Positions 34,103-46,900 are shown, counted from the first letter of the stretch. The stretch: DNA of 64,000 nt from Trichopria drosophilae (GCA_030407085.1 CM059584.1:129307501-129371500), one strand, 5' to 3'. Numbers and translations are program-made. The notes: generated by a model not told the origin, from the sequence alone.

Positions 34103-34399
34103 AAGTAAAGTATATAGTGCAACTAGGGAGCAATATAGGTATTTGCTGACGAGGGCGAGTTCGACGCCCTTGTTGCACATATTTTCTCATACGAGAGCGT
34201 GCTATTTTGCTCCCGTGATATAGAGAGTAAAATAGTATTTTGGGAATAGAGTGAGAGAAACTTATTTTGCTCCCAACTAAATTCATCTTGCTCCCTAGGG
34301 AGAGAATGCGCTATTTGGCTCCCACAATATAGGGAGCAAAATAGCATTTTGCGCTCAGAGCGTAAGAAAGTATATTTTGATTGTATTTTATTTACATGT

Positions 34400-36250
34400 C
34401 GTTGTTGTCATAACTAAACTTTATAAAATAGGTATATATGTCTGTTGATTTCAGCAACCTCAAGGAAAAAAAAGTTGGTTGTCTTAACAAATAAATGGTT
34501 ACAACCTAGTTAGTGATCCCAATTCTTTTACTGTGCAGAAATGGTGTACGCATCATACCCGTCAATATTTTCTTGTTGTAATAATCAGAAAACTCGATTA
34601 AAATAATTAGAACTGTCTTAACTACATGCTTCAAACCTCGTTCCACAACTATTTTGTATGCACTTATAGAAAAGAAGAATTATTTAATTTTTTATGTGTT
34701 TTATTCGATGGGGTCCAAATTAAAAGAATCTATTATGAATTAAAACACTTCTAAAAGGAACTGAAAAAACCGATAAAAAAAGTCGTAACGAGAGATAATT
34801 GAGTCATAGTGCACAGGGCGCAAAATCATTGATTGTATCATCGATTTCGTAGTTTGTACTTCTAAGATATAGTGATAATTTCTGATGTTAATCCGTAATA
34901 TTAAAACTTTTATTCATAATTCATTTTCATCATTATTATCGTTATTCACTTCATTACTCGTTAATTGCCAGAGTAACTTTATTTTTGAAAAACTGCAATT
35001 CTTTCTAATGTGAATTGTATTTTTAATATTTTGAAAGCGGGGATTAACGATCATTTCTTTATACATTTTAATTTATGTATAACTTTGTTTATTGCCAATT
35101 GCGTTTCCCACATACCTCGTATAATTCTATGCTAATTGGGAATGTAATGCATGTCATTGTGCATTGTGTAAAATTTGTGTTTAAATAGTAATGAATATTA
35201 ATTGCACGCTTAGAACAAAAGTATTTCAAATGCATATGCATTAAATAACATTTATATTCCAGCAATAATGTACCATTATTCAGATTTGATATTGAGGAAG
35301 AATTAATAATGACCCCGAGGCAAAGAAAAATTGGTGAATCGTAAATGATGAAAATAAGATCATTTTTTTTTAACATTTAGCATGGAACATTTTTTCGATA
35401 ATAAATAGATATTAAATCAAAATTGCATTCAAAGTTTTTCAACTGTTCTTATACACATGCAATTGCAACGGTATTCTTAACGAAATTCAACCGAAGTTGT
35501 CCATATTTTGTTCCATTTTATATCGAATGAATTCCAAATATATTCTGTTATCTGAATTTTTTAACGATATTATATTATCACAGGGCAATAATAATCTTGG
35601 AATAATTTGTATATCCTTGAAATTGTAAAATTCCAAGAAATTAGTTGTCCTATAACAATATAAAATCTTTAAAAATTTCAGATAACAGAATATATTTAGA
35701 ATTGATTTGGTTCAAAATGGACAAAGTGCGGAACATTTCAGATCTAAATGAGTTAATTTTAAATAGATCAATATTCGTATTAATAATTCAAGAATATCTT
35801 TATTGTGTACTTAATTACAATGACCGAAAAATACCAAAATCTTCTTCATTCGTGTTAATTACGAAATTTCTCCTGAGAAAATAGAACATTTTATTTACTT
35901 ACAAATAACAAGGAGTCGATAAAAACTCGTGTATGGTTTGATAATACTGTTTCACGATTATTTTCAAAGTTTTGGGCTCGAAAATATTGAAAACGACATA
36001 CAAGTGTGTTTTAGGTACCACAAAATCGTTCAAATTATTAGGTTGGTCCCACAATGGCAGTTTTTGATGGTCGAAATTGTATTTTTTCCTGTACATTACA
36101 TAATTTTCTCACGTGATTCTAGATAATCGTTGAACTAAAATTACTAAATCAAATTTCTCCATGAAACTAATAACGAATAGGCTTGGACCCCCAGGTATAT
36201 TGTTAATCATAGTTAATCCCTTGAATAAATTCTCCTCAGGACGTACAAAT
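34400..36250. other. AT-rich intron DNA, nothing recognised
   Basis: This lies between the BRIP1 exons at 33348 and 36633 if the exon assignment is right. I see no exon, no RNA gene and no clear repeat. Confidence 0.4.
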
Positions 36251-36258
36251 GTACACTT

Positions 36259-36461
36259 CCCAACGGGCATGAAAGTCCCGAATGTTTCTAAAACTTTTTT
36301 AGAACGTTCCAGAAACGTTCCTAAAACGTCAAATGTCCGCAACTTTTACGGAACGTTTTATAAACGTTTCATCCATGTTGCAGACATTTAACGTTTTAAG
36401 AACGTTTCTGGAACATTCTAAAAACGTTTTAGCAACATTTGGGTCCTTCGTGCCCGTTGGG
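36259..36461. mobile_element. MITE with CCCAACGGGC ends, 203 bp
   Basis: The ends CCCAACGGGCATGAA and TTCGTGCCCGTTGGG are inverted repeats. The interior is made of AACGTTTCTGGAACGTTCT-like pieces in both orientations, so the whole element folds on itself. No unambiguous target-site duplication was found. Confidence 0.75.
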
Positions 36462-36632
36462 TTGCATCGTCCTATCATTATCCTCAGGATGTCTTGAAGA
36501 AGTTAACAGGACGAAAAAAGCGAGCATTTCGACGATCTGAGGAGTTCCTTATAATGTCTTTGGTTCGGTATGAGGTTCGTATACCAATACAGTTTTCTAG
36601 CTAGACATATGAAAAAGAGGTAAAATATTTAC

Positions 36633-37235
36633 CATCTATTACTGACTGCATTCCATCATCACCGGTGCCATCCATGATTTTGCTAGGATTCGTAGCTGTA
36701 AAAGAAATAAATATACGTAATTTAAATACACAATATTTCTTAATTATTGAATTTTCTTTTAATTTTAGAATTTGGTGCATCACTGACTCAATTAAGAATA
36801 AATTATTTAAAGAATAATCTCTTCATAGCGTCCAATAGATTTCGTAAGATACATGTTAGGCAATCGGAAAAGTTAAGCATAATTACCATGCTCATGTCCC
36901 TGCACTATATTTTTGTTCCCCGCAAAATCGCCACCGCCGAGTCCTTTGACTGTGGGTCGAATTCCACCTGCAAAAGACATATAGATACAGATTTTTGAAA
37001 CACCTGACCCTAAAATATCAATTTTCTATTTCGTTGTAACTATTTACTTAGAATAAGAAAATCGTAAGTACAATTCTAAACATCCATAATATGTATTCCA
37101 GGGAATCAGATTATGGTGAAATTCCTCAGTCATCGTAGCAAAAAATCAATTTTATGAAGAATAAATTAAAATAAAATAACATTTTCCATCCTTACTTTTG
37201 TCGAGTGTCAAAGTCACGTAAAATATTGTCGTCAT
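36633..37235 (-). CDS. BRIP1: Probable 5' exons of the BRIP1 gene (linker between motifs I and Ia)
   Basis: Two GC-richer exons, 36887-36967 and 36633-36695, have good acceptors (TTTTGCAG, TTTTACAG) and donors (GTAATT, GTAAAT). They encode GIRPTVKGLGGGDFAGNK, then NIVQGHEHATNPSKIMDG and TGDDGMQSVID. The last ends in phase 1 and joins the exon at 33348 exactly in frame (VID-EIIEKEESMRTPK), which is why I assign them to BRIP1. A further possible exon, 37196-37235 (MTTIFYVTLTLDK), also fits in phase and has an ATG; it is weaker. If that ATG were the start, the protein would be about 724 residues and lack Walker A. More likely the Walker A exon lies further upstream, since this family has a long variable linker here. 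Confidence 0.55.
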
Positions 37236-37850
37236 TGCGGCCGTATAATTTTGTTTTAATTCTGCCTACCTTGTACAACGTAAAAAAAAGAGAATCAGTA
37301 TAATTTTTTATGATTAAAAACATTTTTTTTACGAGAATTTCCAATCACATCTCTTTTGCCTGTCTTCTAATTACTCCATTTACGTTCACGGTCTCTCATT
37401 ATTTTTATAAAATATTCAGCAAGTCAAAACCGATTGGGAACAAAATTGAGGAATGTTTATTGCATGGTTTTTATAAGAAAAACAATAAAAAATTGTAATT
37501 CTTGCATTTTAAAATAAGAAAAAGTCAAAAGAAAAACCGCTATAAAACCATATAGTTTCTGCGTATGGTCTACTATTTGTGCACGTTATTCAAAAAATGT
37601 AAATTTTTTACAGCATTGGACTCAATTGGTTGAAGTTTCAAATGAAACACTTTTACGGGGTCTTTAATGTATAATCGGTTAAGTAATATTGGTTCTTATG
37701 AAGTATTGTATTGCATTAAATGTATTCTGCTTTTTTTCATACATTCCAGGCAATTTTAAGAGCCCACATATGCATTAATTGCTTGAAGACGAAGAAAGCA
37801 ATTTTACTTACTATTTAATAGTACAAGCTACACAGCCCCACAAAAAAGTC
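37236..37850. other. AT-rich stretch, nothing recognised
   Basis: It lies immediately upstream of the outermost candidate BRIP1 exon. I looked for a Walker A exon on the minus strand and saw none. Confidence 0.4.
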
Positions 37851-39861
37851 CGGATCTGGAGGTCAGACTACATCTATAATATATTTTTTAGGTCGCTTAA
37901 TCCCAATCACAAGTCCATTTAATTTCATCACGTCAGATTTTTGACATAACCTCATAAATCTTAAAAAATCCTATAATTAGACCTTAAAATGTTGAAATGA
38001 AGAATAAATTGCACTTAGAAGTCTATGCCACGTTTCCGTTAGGTTTGTGGGATCGCTAAAACCACATGCGAAACCTATTCAGCCCCATCACGTTAAGGAG
38101 GTTCACCAGGTCAAAGAATTAACATTGAGAATTTTACGAAAAAATTATAGTAGGTTAAACAATGAAAGAAATTAATACCTGCAAAGTTTCAAGCCCCTAG
38201 GTACCTTCAGAGCAGAGAAATTAATAAAAATGTTCACGATTCTTTAACATTGAGTTTTATGGGAACATGTATATATTCATGAAATTCGTATTGAATTAAC
38301 ATTGAGTTTTTCGTAAAATTTATACTACTGATAAAAAAATTTGTGAGATTTTATTTGCAGAAAGAAAAACGTCTCTTCCTACCTTTAGAGACGAGAAATA
38401 AAATAAACAAATAGCTAAAAGGGTCATTTTTGGTTATGTTGACGGACGGCAACGTCTTAGGAAGCATACCACCGAAGTCATATTGGCGTCCGTTCCATAT
38501 TTGACTCGATAGGTACCTGGTGAACCTCCTTAAATTCTTAACATAACGTCAAGAAGAGATCTAAGAATCTACGCTAAAATATGAAAATAAAGAAAAATTC
38601 TGTTCTGGAAGGCCACTGAAATTGAATTTGAAGTCCATTCGATCTCGTCATGTCAGTCTTTTCACATAACCTCAAAAGTATCCTAAAAATCCATTCCAAA
38701 ATATTAAAATAAAGGAAAATTCTAACCTGATAGCCACACCTTGTTTTCTTTTAGTTCTTCGGGCCGCTGAACCCGAATCCGAAGTTCATCATATGGATAA
38801 TAGGTCTCGAAAGCTTGTGCTGTGTAGTTTGGAGTAAACGAAACTGTCAACTGAATAATACTAGAATTGTCTCTACTGGATAGCACCGGAGAATTTTGGA
38901 CTCTACTGGAATATACTGTACTAGAATGTACCAGACAGTTCTGGACATTACTGGAAGCTCTTTTAAATATTTCTGCTTGAATTGTGCAATTTTAAACGAT
39001 TATCAGCATATGGTAGGAATCGAAAGACAACACCACCCGTGCTTAGTGCTAAAAATGATTGTAGTCGTCAATCCAAGTCTACTCCAATTAAGCCTACTCC
39101 AATCACGTAGGATTTTTTATATAACCTCAAAAAAAATCTACAAATCGACCTTAAAATATTGAAAGAAAAAAAAATTCTCGCCTGGAAGTGATACCATGTA
39201 TCCTTTATATTTTTGAGGTTGCCGAAACCAAATTTGAAGCACGTTCAACTTCCTAACTTCTCGGTGACATTAACTCATTCGATGGTCTCATATCAAGACT
39301 TATTTTATGTATCTTTATGTAATTTGTCGCGCTGAATTAAGTGCGGAATACGTTTTCTTTCATCGCCCTGGAGCAAAACTACTGGGGGGATAAAATTCAA
39401 AATTATAAGTTTGTGTTAAAATTTAACTAATCTTCCATTATTTCATAATAGTGTCCAGCATAGTTCAGTATTGCTCAGTATATTCCAGTACTTTCAGTAC
39501 CGTTCAATACTGTGGAGAAGCATCCACTATATATTCCAGTAGTCTCCAGGACCGAACGGTAAACATGGTATGCTTTGTAGGCCAGAATTTTTCTTTATTT
39601 CCATATTTTAGGGTAGATTTTTTATTTCTTTTGAGGTTATGTCAAGAACTTAATGCCATGCGGCTGAATGAACTTCAGGGACCCAAAAAACATCACGAAA
39701 ATGTAACAAGGACTTCCAACCCCAAATTATTCTTTATTTTAACATTTTAAGAGGATTTTTTAAGTTTTTTTATGTTATGTCAAAAAACCTGACCTGATGG
39801 AGTTAAACGGACGTTAGATTCAGATTCAGCGACCCAAAAAACATATTATAGACATAGTCTG
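37851..39861. repeat. Large foldback, ~2.0 kb, holding a TTAA element
   Basis: The left arm (GGTCAGACTACATCTATAAT, TTAGGTCGCTTAATCC, CAGATTTTTGACATAACCTC) is matched inversely at 39640-39861 (GACATAGTCTG, ATTCAGCGACCC, GTCAAAAAACCTGACC). Diverged direct copies of the same block lie at 38560-38780 and 39090-39250. TACTGGAATATACTG-like pieces at 38860-38960 mirror CAGTATATTCCAGTAC at 39450-39560. Confidence 0.65.
38097..38529. mobile_element. TTAA-flanked MITE, 433 bp
   Basis: TTAA occurs at 38093-38096 and 38530-38533. The ends GGAGGTTCACCAGGT and ACCTGGTGAACCTCC are perfect 15-base inverted repeats. GG ends on a TTAA target are again Kolobok-like. The terminal sequence differs from the 1961-bp element at 16822, so this is a separate family. 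Confidence 0.82.
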
Positions 39862-40019
39862 TAAAATACGGGAAAGAGACAAAGGTGCTTGATTTAATTG
39901 ACTAAATTTTAATTATTGTAGTTAATGAACTCAAATTGGTTGTATCTTATTTCAAGTACTATAATACAAATATTACTTCATACTATGTAGTTACTGTACA
40001 AATAGCTTTAATTTAACTT

Positions 40020-41300
40020 AACGATTTAATAAAAAAAAATTTCATAAATTATATGAAATTTTGTTTCAAGAAATGAAATATTCCAATGGCTTCATAAAAA
40101 GTTTTATAAATTTTATTTCGCAGCATTAAATTTCGATCCACTTGATGTCCTGACGAATTACCATAGAAGAGAAAAATTTTCGTTTACCCTTTTTTAAAAT
40201 AAAAACAAAATTTGTTCGAGGAACAATAGTTAAGTATTTATATAATATTTTTGTACTAAAAATATACCCACTGGAAGCAGAATTTATTGCACGACACAAA
40301 TTTTCGAGTTATGTAATTACAAAAAGGTTTTGGCGAAGTTTTATCCATAAAAATGCGGGCGGGGAACAAAGTTCCGAAAATCAAAACCCCGAAAGGCTAA
40401 AATTTCGATATTGCGTGAATCTAAGGTATTTTAATTTGCTTTCTTTTTGACAAATTTTTCAGACAAAAAACAAAAGACAAAATGAAGAAAATCACGCTGG
40501 ATCCATGCTATATCGAAATTTTGGGCCTTTCGGTCTGTTGATTTTCGGAACTTTGTTCCCCGGCCAAAAATGCGGGTTTGAAGTGTTTCATTTTATTTAG
40601 TTAAAAAATGGGATAAATTCAGGAATAACTAATTCCGGTCCTCTTCAGAAAGGCTATCCTTTCTGTCGATACGTAAAAATTTGTATTATTTACCCTCGTC
40701 TATGCTAGTTTATATTTATGAAATTAATTTTTATTAAATTATATTATGAGCAAAAAACAGCCAATGCTAAAACCGATAGTTATTATACTTATACTGATCA
40801 ATATTAAGAATTAAAAATATGGATAAAAATTGTAACATTTACAATTGTATCTTTTGTGCGTAGTTTGCCTTATTTTTTAGTAAAAAAAAATCATCCAACT
40901 GAGTTATTAGGTCCTGAATTTGTCACATTTTTTTAACTAAATAAAATAAAACACGACAAACTCGCATTTTTATGGAAGAAACTTTGCCAGAACTATTTTT
41001 TAATTATATGACTAGAAAATTTGTTTCTTGCAGTAAATTCTGCTTCCATTGAGCACGTTTTTAGTACAAGAATATTATATAAATACTTAACTACTGTTCC
41101 TCGAACAAAATTTTTTTTTATTTTAAAATAGGGTAAATAAAAATTTTTCACTTCCATGGTAAATCGTCAGGACATCGAATGGATCGAAATTTAATCGTAC
41201 GAAATAAAATTTATAAAACTCTTTATGAAGCCATTGGAATATTTTGTTTCTTGAAATAGAATTTCATTGAATTAATGAAATTTTCTTCGATTTGATCGTT
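40020..41300. repeat. Large foldback, ~1.3 kb, with a nested MITE
   Basis: The left arm (GAAATATTCCAATGGCTTCA, GATGTCCTGACGA, TTGTTCGAGGAACAATAG, CCACTGGAAGCAGAATTTA) is matched inversely by the right arm (TAAATTCTGCTTCCATTGAG, ACTGTTCCTCGAACAAAA, CGTCAGGACATCGAATGG, TGAAGCCATTGGAATATTTT). Identity is high, about 85-90% by eye, over roughly 325 bases. No coding sequence is present. Confidence 0.82.
40358..40565. mobile_element. MITE with GGGGAACAAAGTTCCG ends, 208 bp, nested in the foldback
   Basis: GGCGGGGAACAAAGTTCCG on the left mirrors CGGAACTTTGTTCCCCGGCC on the right. AAAAATGCG flanks both sides (40349-40357 and 40566-40574), a 9-bp target-site duplication as in Mutator-like elements. 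AAAATTTCGATAT and ATATCGAAATTTT extend the pairing inwards. Confidence 0.82.
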
Positions 41301-41804
41301 AAGAAGAGTACCCTTTCTGCAGAGGACCCGAATTGGGGTCGAAATGTAAAAATTTTTATTATCTACCCTGCAATAGTTCCATGTTTTTATTTACATTAAT
41401 TACTCCGTCGTTAATTTTTATCAAATTATAGTAAGACCAGAAAACAACCAATACTAAAACCGATAGTAATTTTATCCGTATAGTTATCACGAAAAAAACT
41501 TATCTACAATTCAATTGCCCAGGTAATTTTTTAATCCTCTATAATTAAGCCTGCACATTAACAAATTTTCGGATTTAAGGCAAAAATAACCTACATTTTT
41601 AAATTACATCGAAAAGTATTAAAGTATGTTTGTTTAAAAATAAAATCTTTAAATCCATAAAGGCACATCAGCCACAAAACTATCACACAACGTTTTCAAT
41701 TCCTTTCCTAATATTGTTACGATACACGACAATTGTTTGGTTGTTATTCTATTATATGAACATGATAAAAAAAGATATTAGATAGATTATTATTCTCTGA
41801 TACG

Positions 41805-42175
41805 TGCAATGACATCGATGGAATCAGTCAAGATTTTGCCGGTAAAACGCGGAGGGACAAGAAGATCGCGGATCGCAGTAGTGAAAAAGCCGAGGGACAA
41901 TCTGCCTTAAGCCATTTGTCCGAAATTGAGAGTCACAGAAGACGAAAAGAGGACCCTAAATACCCAAAGAACGCCGATTCGTAGAGCGATCGAGTCCCAA
42001 CAAAACCATATTATCGTCTCTAATCCTCTCATCGGAGTCAAAGACCATTGTTGCCTTTCGACATTTCTAACTAGATTACGCGACTTTGCAAAATGACGTA
42101 CAAGGACTGTTAGAAATCTTTCCGGGGAGATCTCTGAATGAATGGAATTAGGATGTCGAGGGCGCAAAAGTTTCT
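41805..42175. other. GC-richer block with a short open frame, not identified
   Basis: A plus-strand frame 41809-41910 reads 33 residues (MTSMESVKILPVKRGG ... KKPRDNLP, stop). An 86-codon minus frame overlaps the same block. Base composition differs from the flanks. I recognise no family and see no splice sites that join it to anything, so it may be a decayed insertion or a small exon. Confidence 0.25.
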
Positions 42176-42346
42176 CGTCGTTTGCTAAGTTTCAACCCTT
42201 CCTGTACGACATAAAAACTAACGTAAAATACCCTGTTTAGAAGAATAACTAAATAATGTTGTATTTATAAAAGTTTTATATAAAAAGTGTTACACCTGAT
42301 GAGATGTGTATCAAAAATATCGCCAATCTGATTACAGTATCATGTA

Positions 42347-44247
42347 CACTGAGAAAAAAATCCATAGTTAAATTGACTACATCACATAGTTGGAAAAATA
42401 TAGTTAAAACTACTATGAAAAATAGTTAAATTTACCACTTTCATAGTCGATTTTACTATGATTTTGTTACACCAACTATCTTATCATAGTTAGAATAATC
42501 AACTATGTAGAATAATTTAAATAAATATGAAAAATATAGTTAAAATAACTATAATCTTGTGCAGTCCTCATTTCACACTATGTCTCGTAGTAAATCTTTA
42601 TATTTACGATTATTCATAGTTAAAGTTTGTATTTACTATGAATCCATAGTAAGGACTGTCGCACTCCGTGTATTTTGACGACGCCAGGTGGCGACGCAGC
42701 GTTCGCAGCTTTTTTTCTTTGAGCCCGTGGCTCCCGTTATTGAAGTGGATTTTCATTTGATCATAAGAAGGGCCGTCGGACGTCCAGATATGATAATACA
42801 TAACGCATGTCGTATACGGATGTGTATCTATAGACTAATTACGCATTGAAATTTGTGTGTATAATGGCATTGCACAATACATTTTTTAACTGGCTGAAGT
42901 GCGACATTCACAAACTTAGCGCAGCATTGATTTGTTGTTTTTCTCTGTGTTTCCTTGTTTATCTTAAATATATAACGAAGCGAGAAAAGTGGACTTTTCA
43001 TATACTATGATATACAGGGTGATCGGCCAACCATTACCCAGCGGCTAACTGTAGATTGTACAGATAATTCTGAGCAACTTTTTCCTCTGAAAAAATTTCC
43101 GGGAAGGTAGAGTTTTTAAGTTATTCAACACTAAAATTTAGGGGGAAAAAATCACTTTTTTTGAAATATCTCGGCTCTGTATGAAGGTATCTTAACGAAC
43201 CGAAGCTCATTTTAAAGATATTTTCAAGCTATATAAGTTGTATCTGTTGATTTTTGACCTGCAATGAATATTTCTCTTGTTATAGCCATAAAAACGGGGG
43301 TAAATACCGATTTTTCAAGTTTTTCGCGTCTAACTCGTTTGGACACATAGCTATCGAAATATCACACTGGAAAAAGTTGTAGGCCTTGAAAACACAAACA
43401 TTTTTGTCCTCTAATACGATGCGATTAAATTAAAACTGAACCCTATTTGTACTCGTTTTCATAACATTTTGTTATTAATATCGATTTATTTGTCGAACTG
43501 TATTTTGTCAACTTTACGAGGCTCTTGTAGGGTTCAGTTTTAATTTAATCGCATCGTATTAGAGGACAAAAAATTTTTGTTTTTTCAAGGCCTACAACTT
43601 TTTTCTGTTTGATATTTCGGTAACTATGTGTCGAAACGAGTTAAACGCGAAAATCCTGAAAAATCGGCATTTATCCCGTTTTTATGGCTATAACAAGAGA
43701 GATATTCATTATAGATCAAAAACCAATAGAGACAATTTATAGAGCTTTAAAATATCTTTAAAATGAGCTCCGGTTCGTTAAGGTACCTTCAAACCGAGTC
43801 GAGATATTTCAACAAATGTGATTTTTTCACCTAAATTTTAGTGTTGAATAACTTAAAACTCTACCTTCCCGAACATTTTTTTAGAGGAAAAAGTTGTTCA
43901 GAATTATCTGTAGAATCTAGAGTTAGCCGCTGGGTAATGGTTGGCCGATCACCCTGTATATAGTTTACAAATATTTTTAAAAAGTAAATATTGAATCCTT
44001 TCCATATTTTTTATGACAATTTCTTATACAATTTCTTTCAGTGAAGGTAGTCATTTTCCGAAATGACTATTTCAAAATAGTTGAGTCTATTTATCTATTA
44101 CGATAAGTAGCATTTTGAGTCATAAAACAAAAGTTAAACTTTACTATTTAAGAATAGTTACCTTAACTATTACCATGCCTAGTCCTCATTTCACGCTATG
44201 ATTCATAGTAAAAAAAGGGTCATTTCAACCACTTTTTTTTCTGAGTG
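42347..44247. mobile_element. Element with CACTGAGAAAAAAA ends, interrupted by a second foldback
   Basis: The left end CACTGAGAAAAAAAT is matched by TTTTTTTTCTGAGTG on the right, with TA outside both. Inside the ends (42362-42660 and 44040-44230), short CATAGTTAAA / TTTACTATG phrases recur in both orientations. Without the 942-bp insertion the element would be about 960 bp. No coding sequence is present. Confidence 0.6.
43015..43956. mobile_element. TA-flanked foldback with CAGGGTGATCGGCC ends, 942 bp
   Basis: TA lies on both sides (43013-43014 and 43957-43958). The ends CAGGGTGATCGGCCAACCAT and its complement are perfect. The arms of about 430 bases match throughout (TTATTCAACACTAAAATTTA, GTTATAGCCATAAAAACGGG, TCCTCTAATACGATGCGATT on the left, mirrored on the right) with only a short loop around 43455-43500. 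CAGGGTG ends with a TA target suggest a mariner/IS630-type non-autonomous element. Confidence 0.88.
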
Positions 44248-44739
44248 TAGAGGCTCAAAAAATACGAAAAGAATGTTATTTTGTGTCATCAAAATTTAAT
44301 AATACAAAATTAATAAAACCCTCAAAAACCGCAAAAATAACATGTTTCAGTTAAAATTCGGGCGTGTCACCATTTTTTGTAGAAAACTAGTCGAGGCATC
44401 ATGAAAAAATACGTAAAAAACACATATTTCAAATCCAGTACCTTCAAAACCAGAGTAAAAAAACACTGACTTAAAAATTCAATCATTTTTGCGGACCCCA
44501 TTTTTAGGTTGCGTGTCTCTAAAAAAATGATGGTTATTTCTAGGCAAAATATCCATTCCTATGTTTTTTTACAAGTCCCTCTGTTGTAAACACTCATCAG
44601 AAGAAAATATAAAAAAAAACACGTTTTTAACAACTGAATATCTAAATTCGCTACTTTAGAGAACAAATTTTTAATTTTACTTCGAAATTTTAACTTTAAA
44701 GTTTTCAAAAAAAAGCCAGTATACTTTTCGCGAGACTGA

Positions 44740-45240
44740 AAATGAAACTCCCTCCTGCCACTCTTTTTCCTGTCTTTTCTTTCTCCGATTATACCGCGCC
44801 CGAAGCACCAGGAGGGAGCAATAAACTGCCCGTGGAGGGAATCGCTGAAAAAAGGGAGACTTCTTCGCGCCAAAGGGTCGGATTCGAGGGATGATTCCCT
44901 CTGTCTCATCCTGAACCCCGTTTCCAGCATTTGAGGTACATTCGGGAAGAAGTATGGGGGATTTAGAGATGAAAAGAGAAAAAGAGGTCGGAAAAGTGAG
45001 ATGGAGGAAACCAGAGCGAAATGCCGAGAGATAGCGGTCGGGGGTGGCGTCTGGTCGACGAAGCTTTCGTTTCGCGATAGAAAGGGCTTTCCAAGAAGAA
45101 AAAAAAAGAAAAAGCGAGTAAACTAGAGACAAAAAATGATCGACGAATCTCGCTATCCGGCAGCTGACGCTGAGTTGCATCGCGGTCGTGGGTTCATTCT
45201 GGGTTCACTCAAGTGCACCGTATTTTGTACGTCGATGCAT
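44740..45240. other. Purine-rich, GC-richer island
   Basis: The plus strand is rich in GGAGGGA and GAGAAAAAGAGG phrases. The overlapping minus-strand frames of 123 and 167 codons have no family resemblance and Lys/Arg/Phe/Ser-rich composition. It could be a promoter-proximal or untranslated exon region; nothing proves it. Confidence 0.35.
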
Positions 45241-46019
45241 TATTTGGATGTACCGCAACTTCCATGCTATTGATGACAAAAATTTGTTTACTTTCTTAAG
45301 AAATCCTCAAAATTAACATAGCAAGTAATTGCAGTGATAACGTCATAAATAAAAATAAATTTATTTTAAAACTACCAACATGTGAATAGAAAGATTTCAA
45401 AGAGCCTACATACTTTGCCATAAAGAAATCCTTCACAAACTAATGATATAATTTGAGTACTTCAGAACTTTTTTTGTAATGAAGTGAGATATACAAGATG
45501 TCACTTTAAATAATAAGAATATTTACAAAATGAACATATTAAGTTCACACGACACGTCTGCCTCATCGCGTGCATATTTTCACATCCGGTATTGATACAA
45601 AGTCGCATCGCTTGCGAAAAAACACAGGCAACGACCTCTGCCGGCTCCTGCAATCACCTGTCAAACACAGCACAGTAGTACACTGTAAAATCTAACCTGT
45701 AACATGAACACCAACGGCTTATTGTGACAATAATGTTTTTTGTAAAGAATGTTTGGGTATGTGCAGTCCGTTAAAAGGGTCAAGTCGGCGATTTTTTTTA
45801 CGCACGCTTTCAGTTTGTTGCAAATCAATTTAAAAAATTTTAAGCATAGTTTGAGCTTCTAATATCAAAATTAACACGTGCCTGTACAGACTTGAAGTTT
45901 AACATTGTTTTGACGTAAGAAAATTTTTTAATTTTCTAAAATGTCATAAAAAAATCTGAACTTTTGCATACCACTTCCTACGTTGTTTTTTAAACCCCCT
46001 CAACAAATTTCAAGCAATT

Positions 46020-46900
46020 AAAGAAATTTTCGACTGAGCCAGAACGCTTTTTACGACAATACTTTTTTGCGTGAAAATTCGAATGATCCAAAATTTTCCT
46101 AATATTTATCCACAACACTCATACGGTTTAATTTACAAAATTGATGCATCTCATTTCATATTCTTTGGAATCTTACGAGTAAAATACGCTCCGGTAGAGT
46201 CGAATTACGACTATTTAAAGCTGAGGATAGTATGTTTTGTACAATAATTCTTTTTTACAAAAATTTTGTAAGCTAACTCAAAAGACGGAGGTAACGTTTT
46301 GTGGATTTTTATTAGATTAATTATTCCCAAAGACTAAGTTGCGCCCTTTTGTTATTTAATGATAAAAATAATTGAAAAATTACCTAATCATTTCTACAAA
46401 ATATAAGAGGAAGTTAGAAAACAAAACATTGATTTTTTAAAACAAATATTTGGCACCTATTAGCTTCTCCAGATTTCACGCTAGCCAAGATAATCGATTT
46501 TCACTATAGGATAACTTTTTTTGGACAAATAAGTATAGTCAAATACATGCACAAAAAGGTATGGAATATGTTTATCCACATCCTAATATTGTTTAATTTT
46601 TTTCTGAAATTGTTACAGGAACAAAAAAACATATTTTATTTTCTTTACCAAATTGTTGTCAAAAAGAACTATTGTACAAAACGTACGATAACTTAGATTT
46701 AAATAGTCGTATTCGACTCAACCAGAAGCTATTTTACTCGTAAGATCCCAAAGAATATGAAATGTGATGTCTCAATTTTGTAAGTTCGGAATATTCTGAA
46801 AACGTAACTAAAGCTTTTTGCTGCGACCGTTTCAAAAAATTGTTGTTACAAATCAGTAATTTTTTTGAACGATTTGCGCAGTCTTGACTATAGAAGACGT
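46020..46900. repeat. Foldback, ~0.9 kb
   Basis: The arm around 46130-46255 (TGATGCATCTCATTTCATAT, TCTTTGGAATCTTACGAGTA, AGTCGAATTACGACTATTTA) is matched inversely at 46660-46790 (TAAATAGTCGTATTCGACTC, TTTTACTCGTAAGATCCCAA, ATATGAAATGTGATGTC). Weaker pairing extends outwards on both sides. Confidence 0.7.

Noticed and set aside
44559..45180. Minus-strand frames of 123 and 167 codons overlapping each other
   Set aside because: Two frames open in the same purine-rich DNA with no recognisable domain; likely composition.
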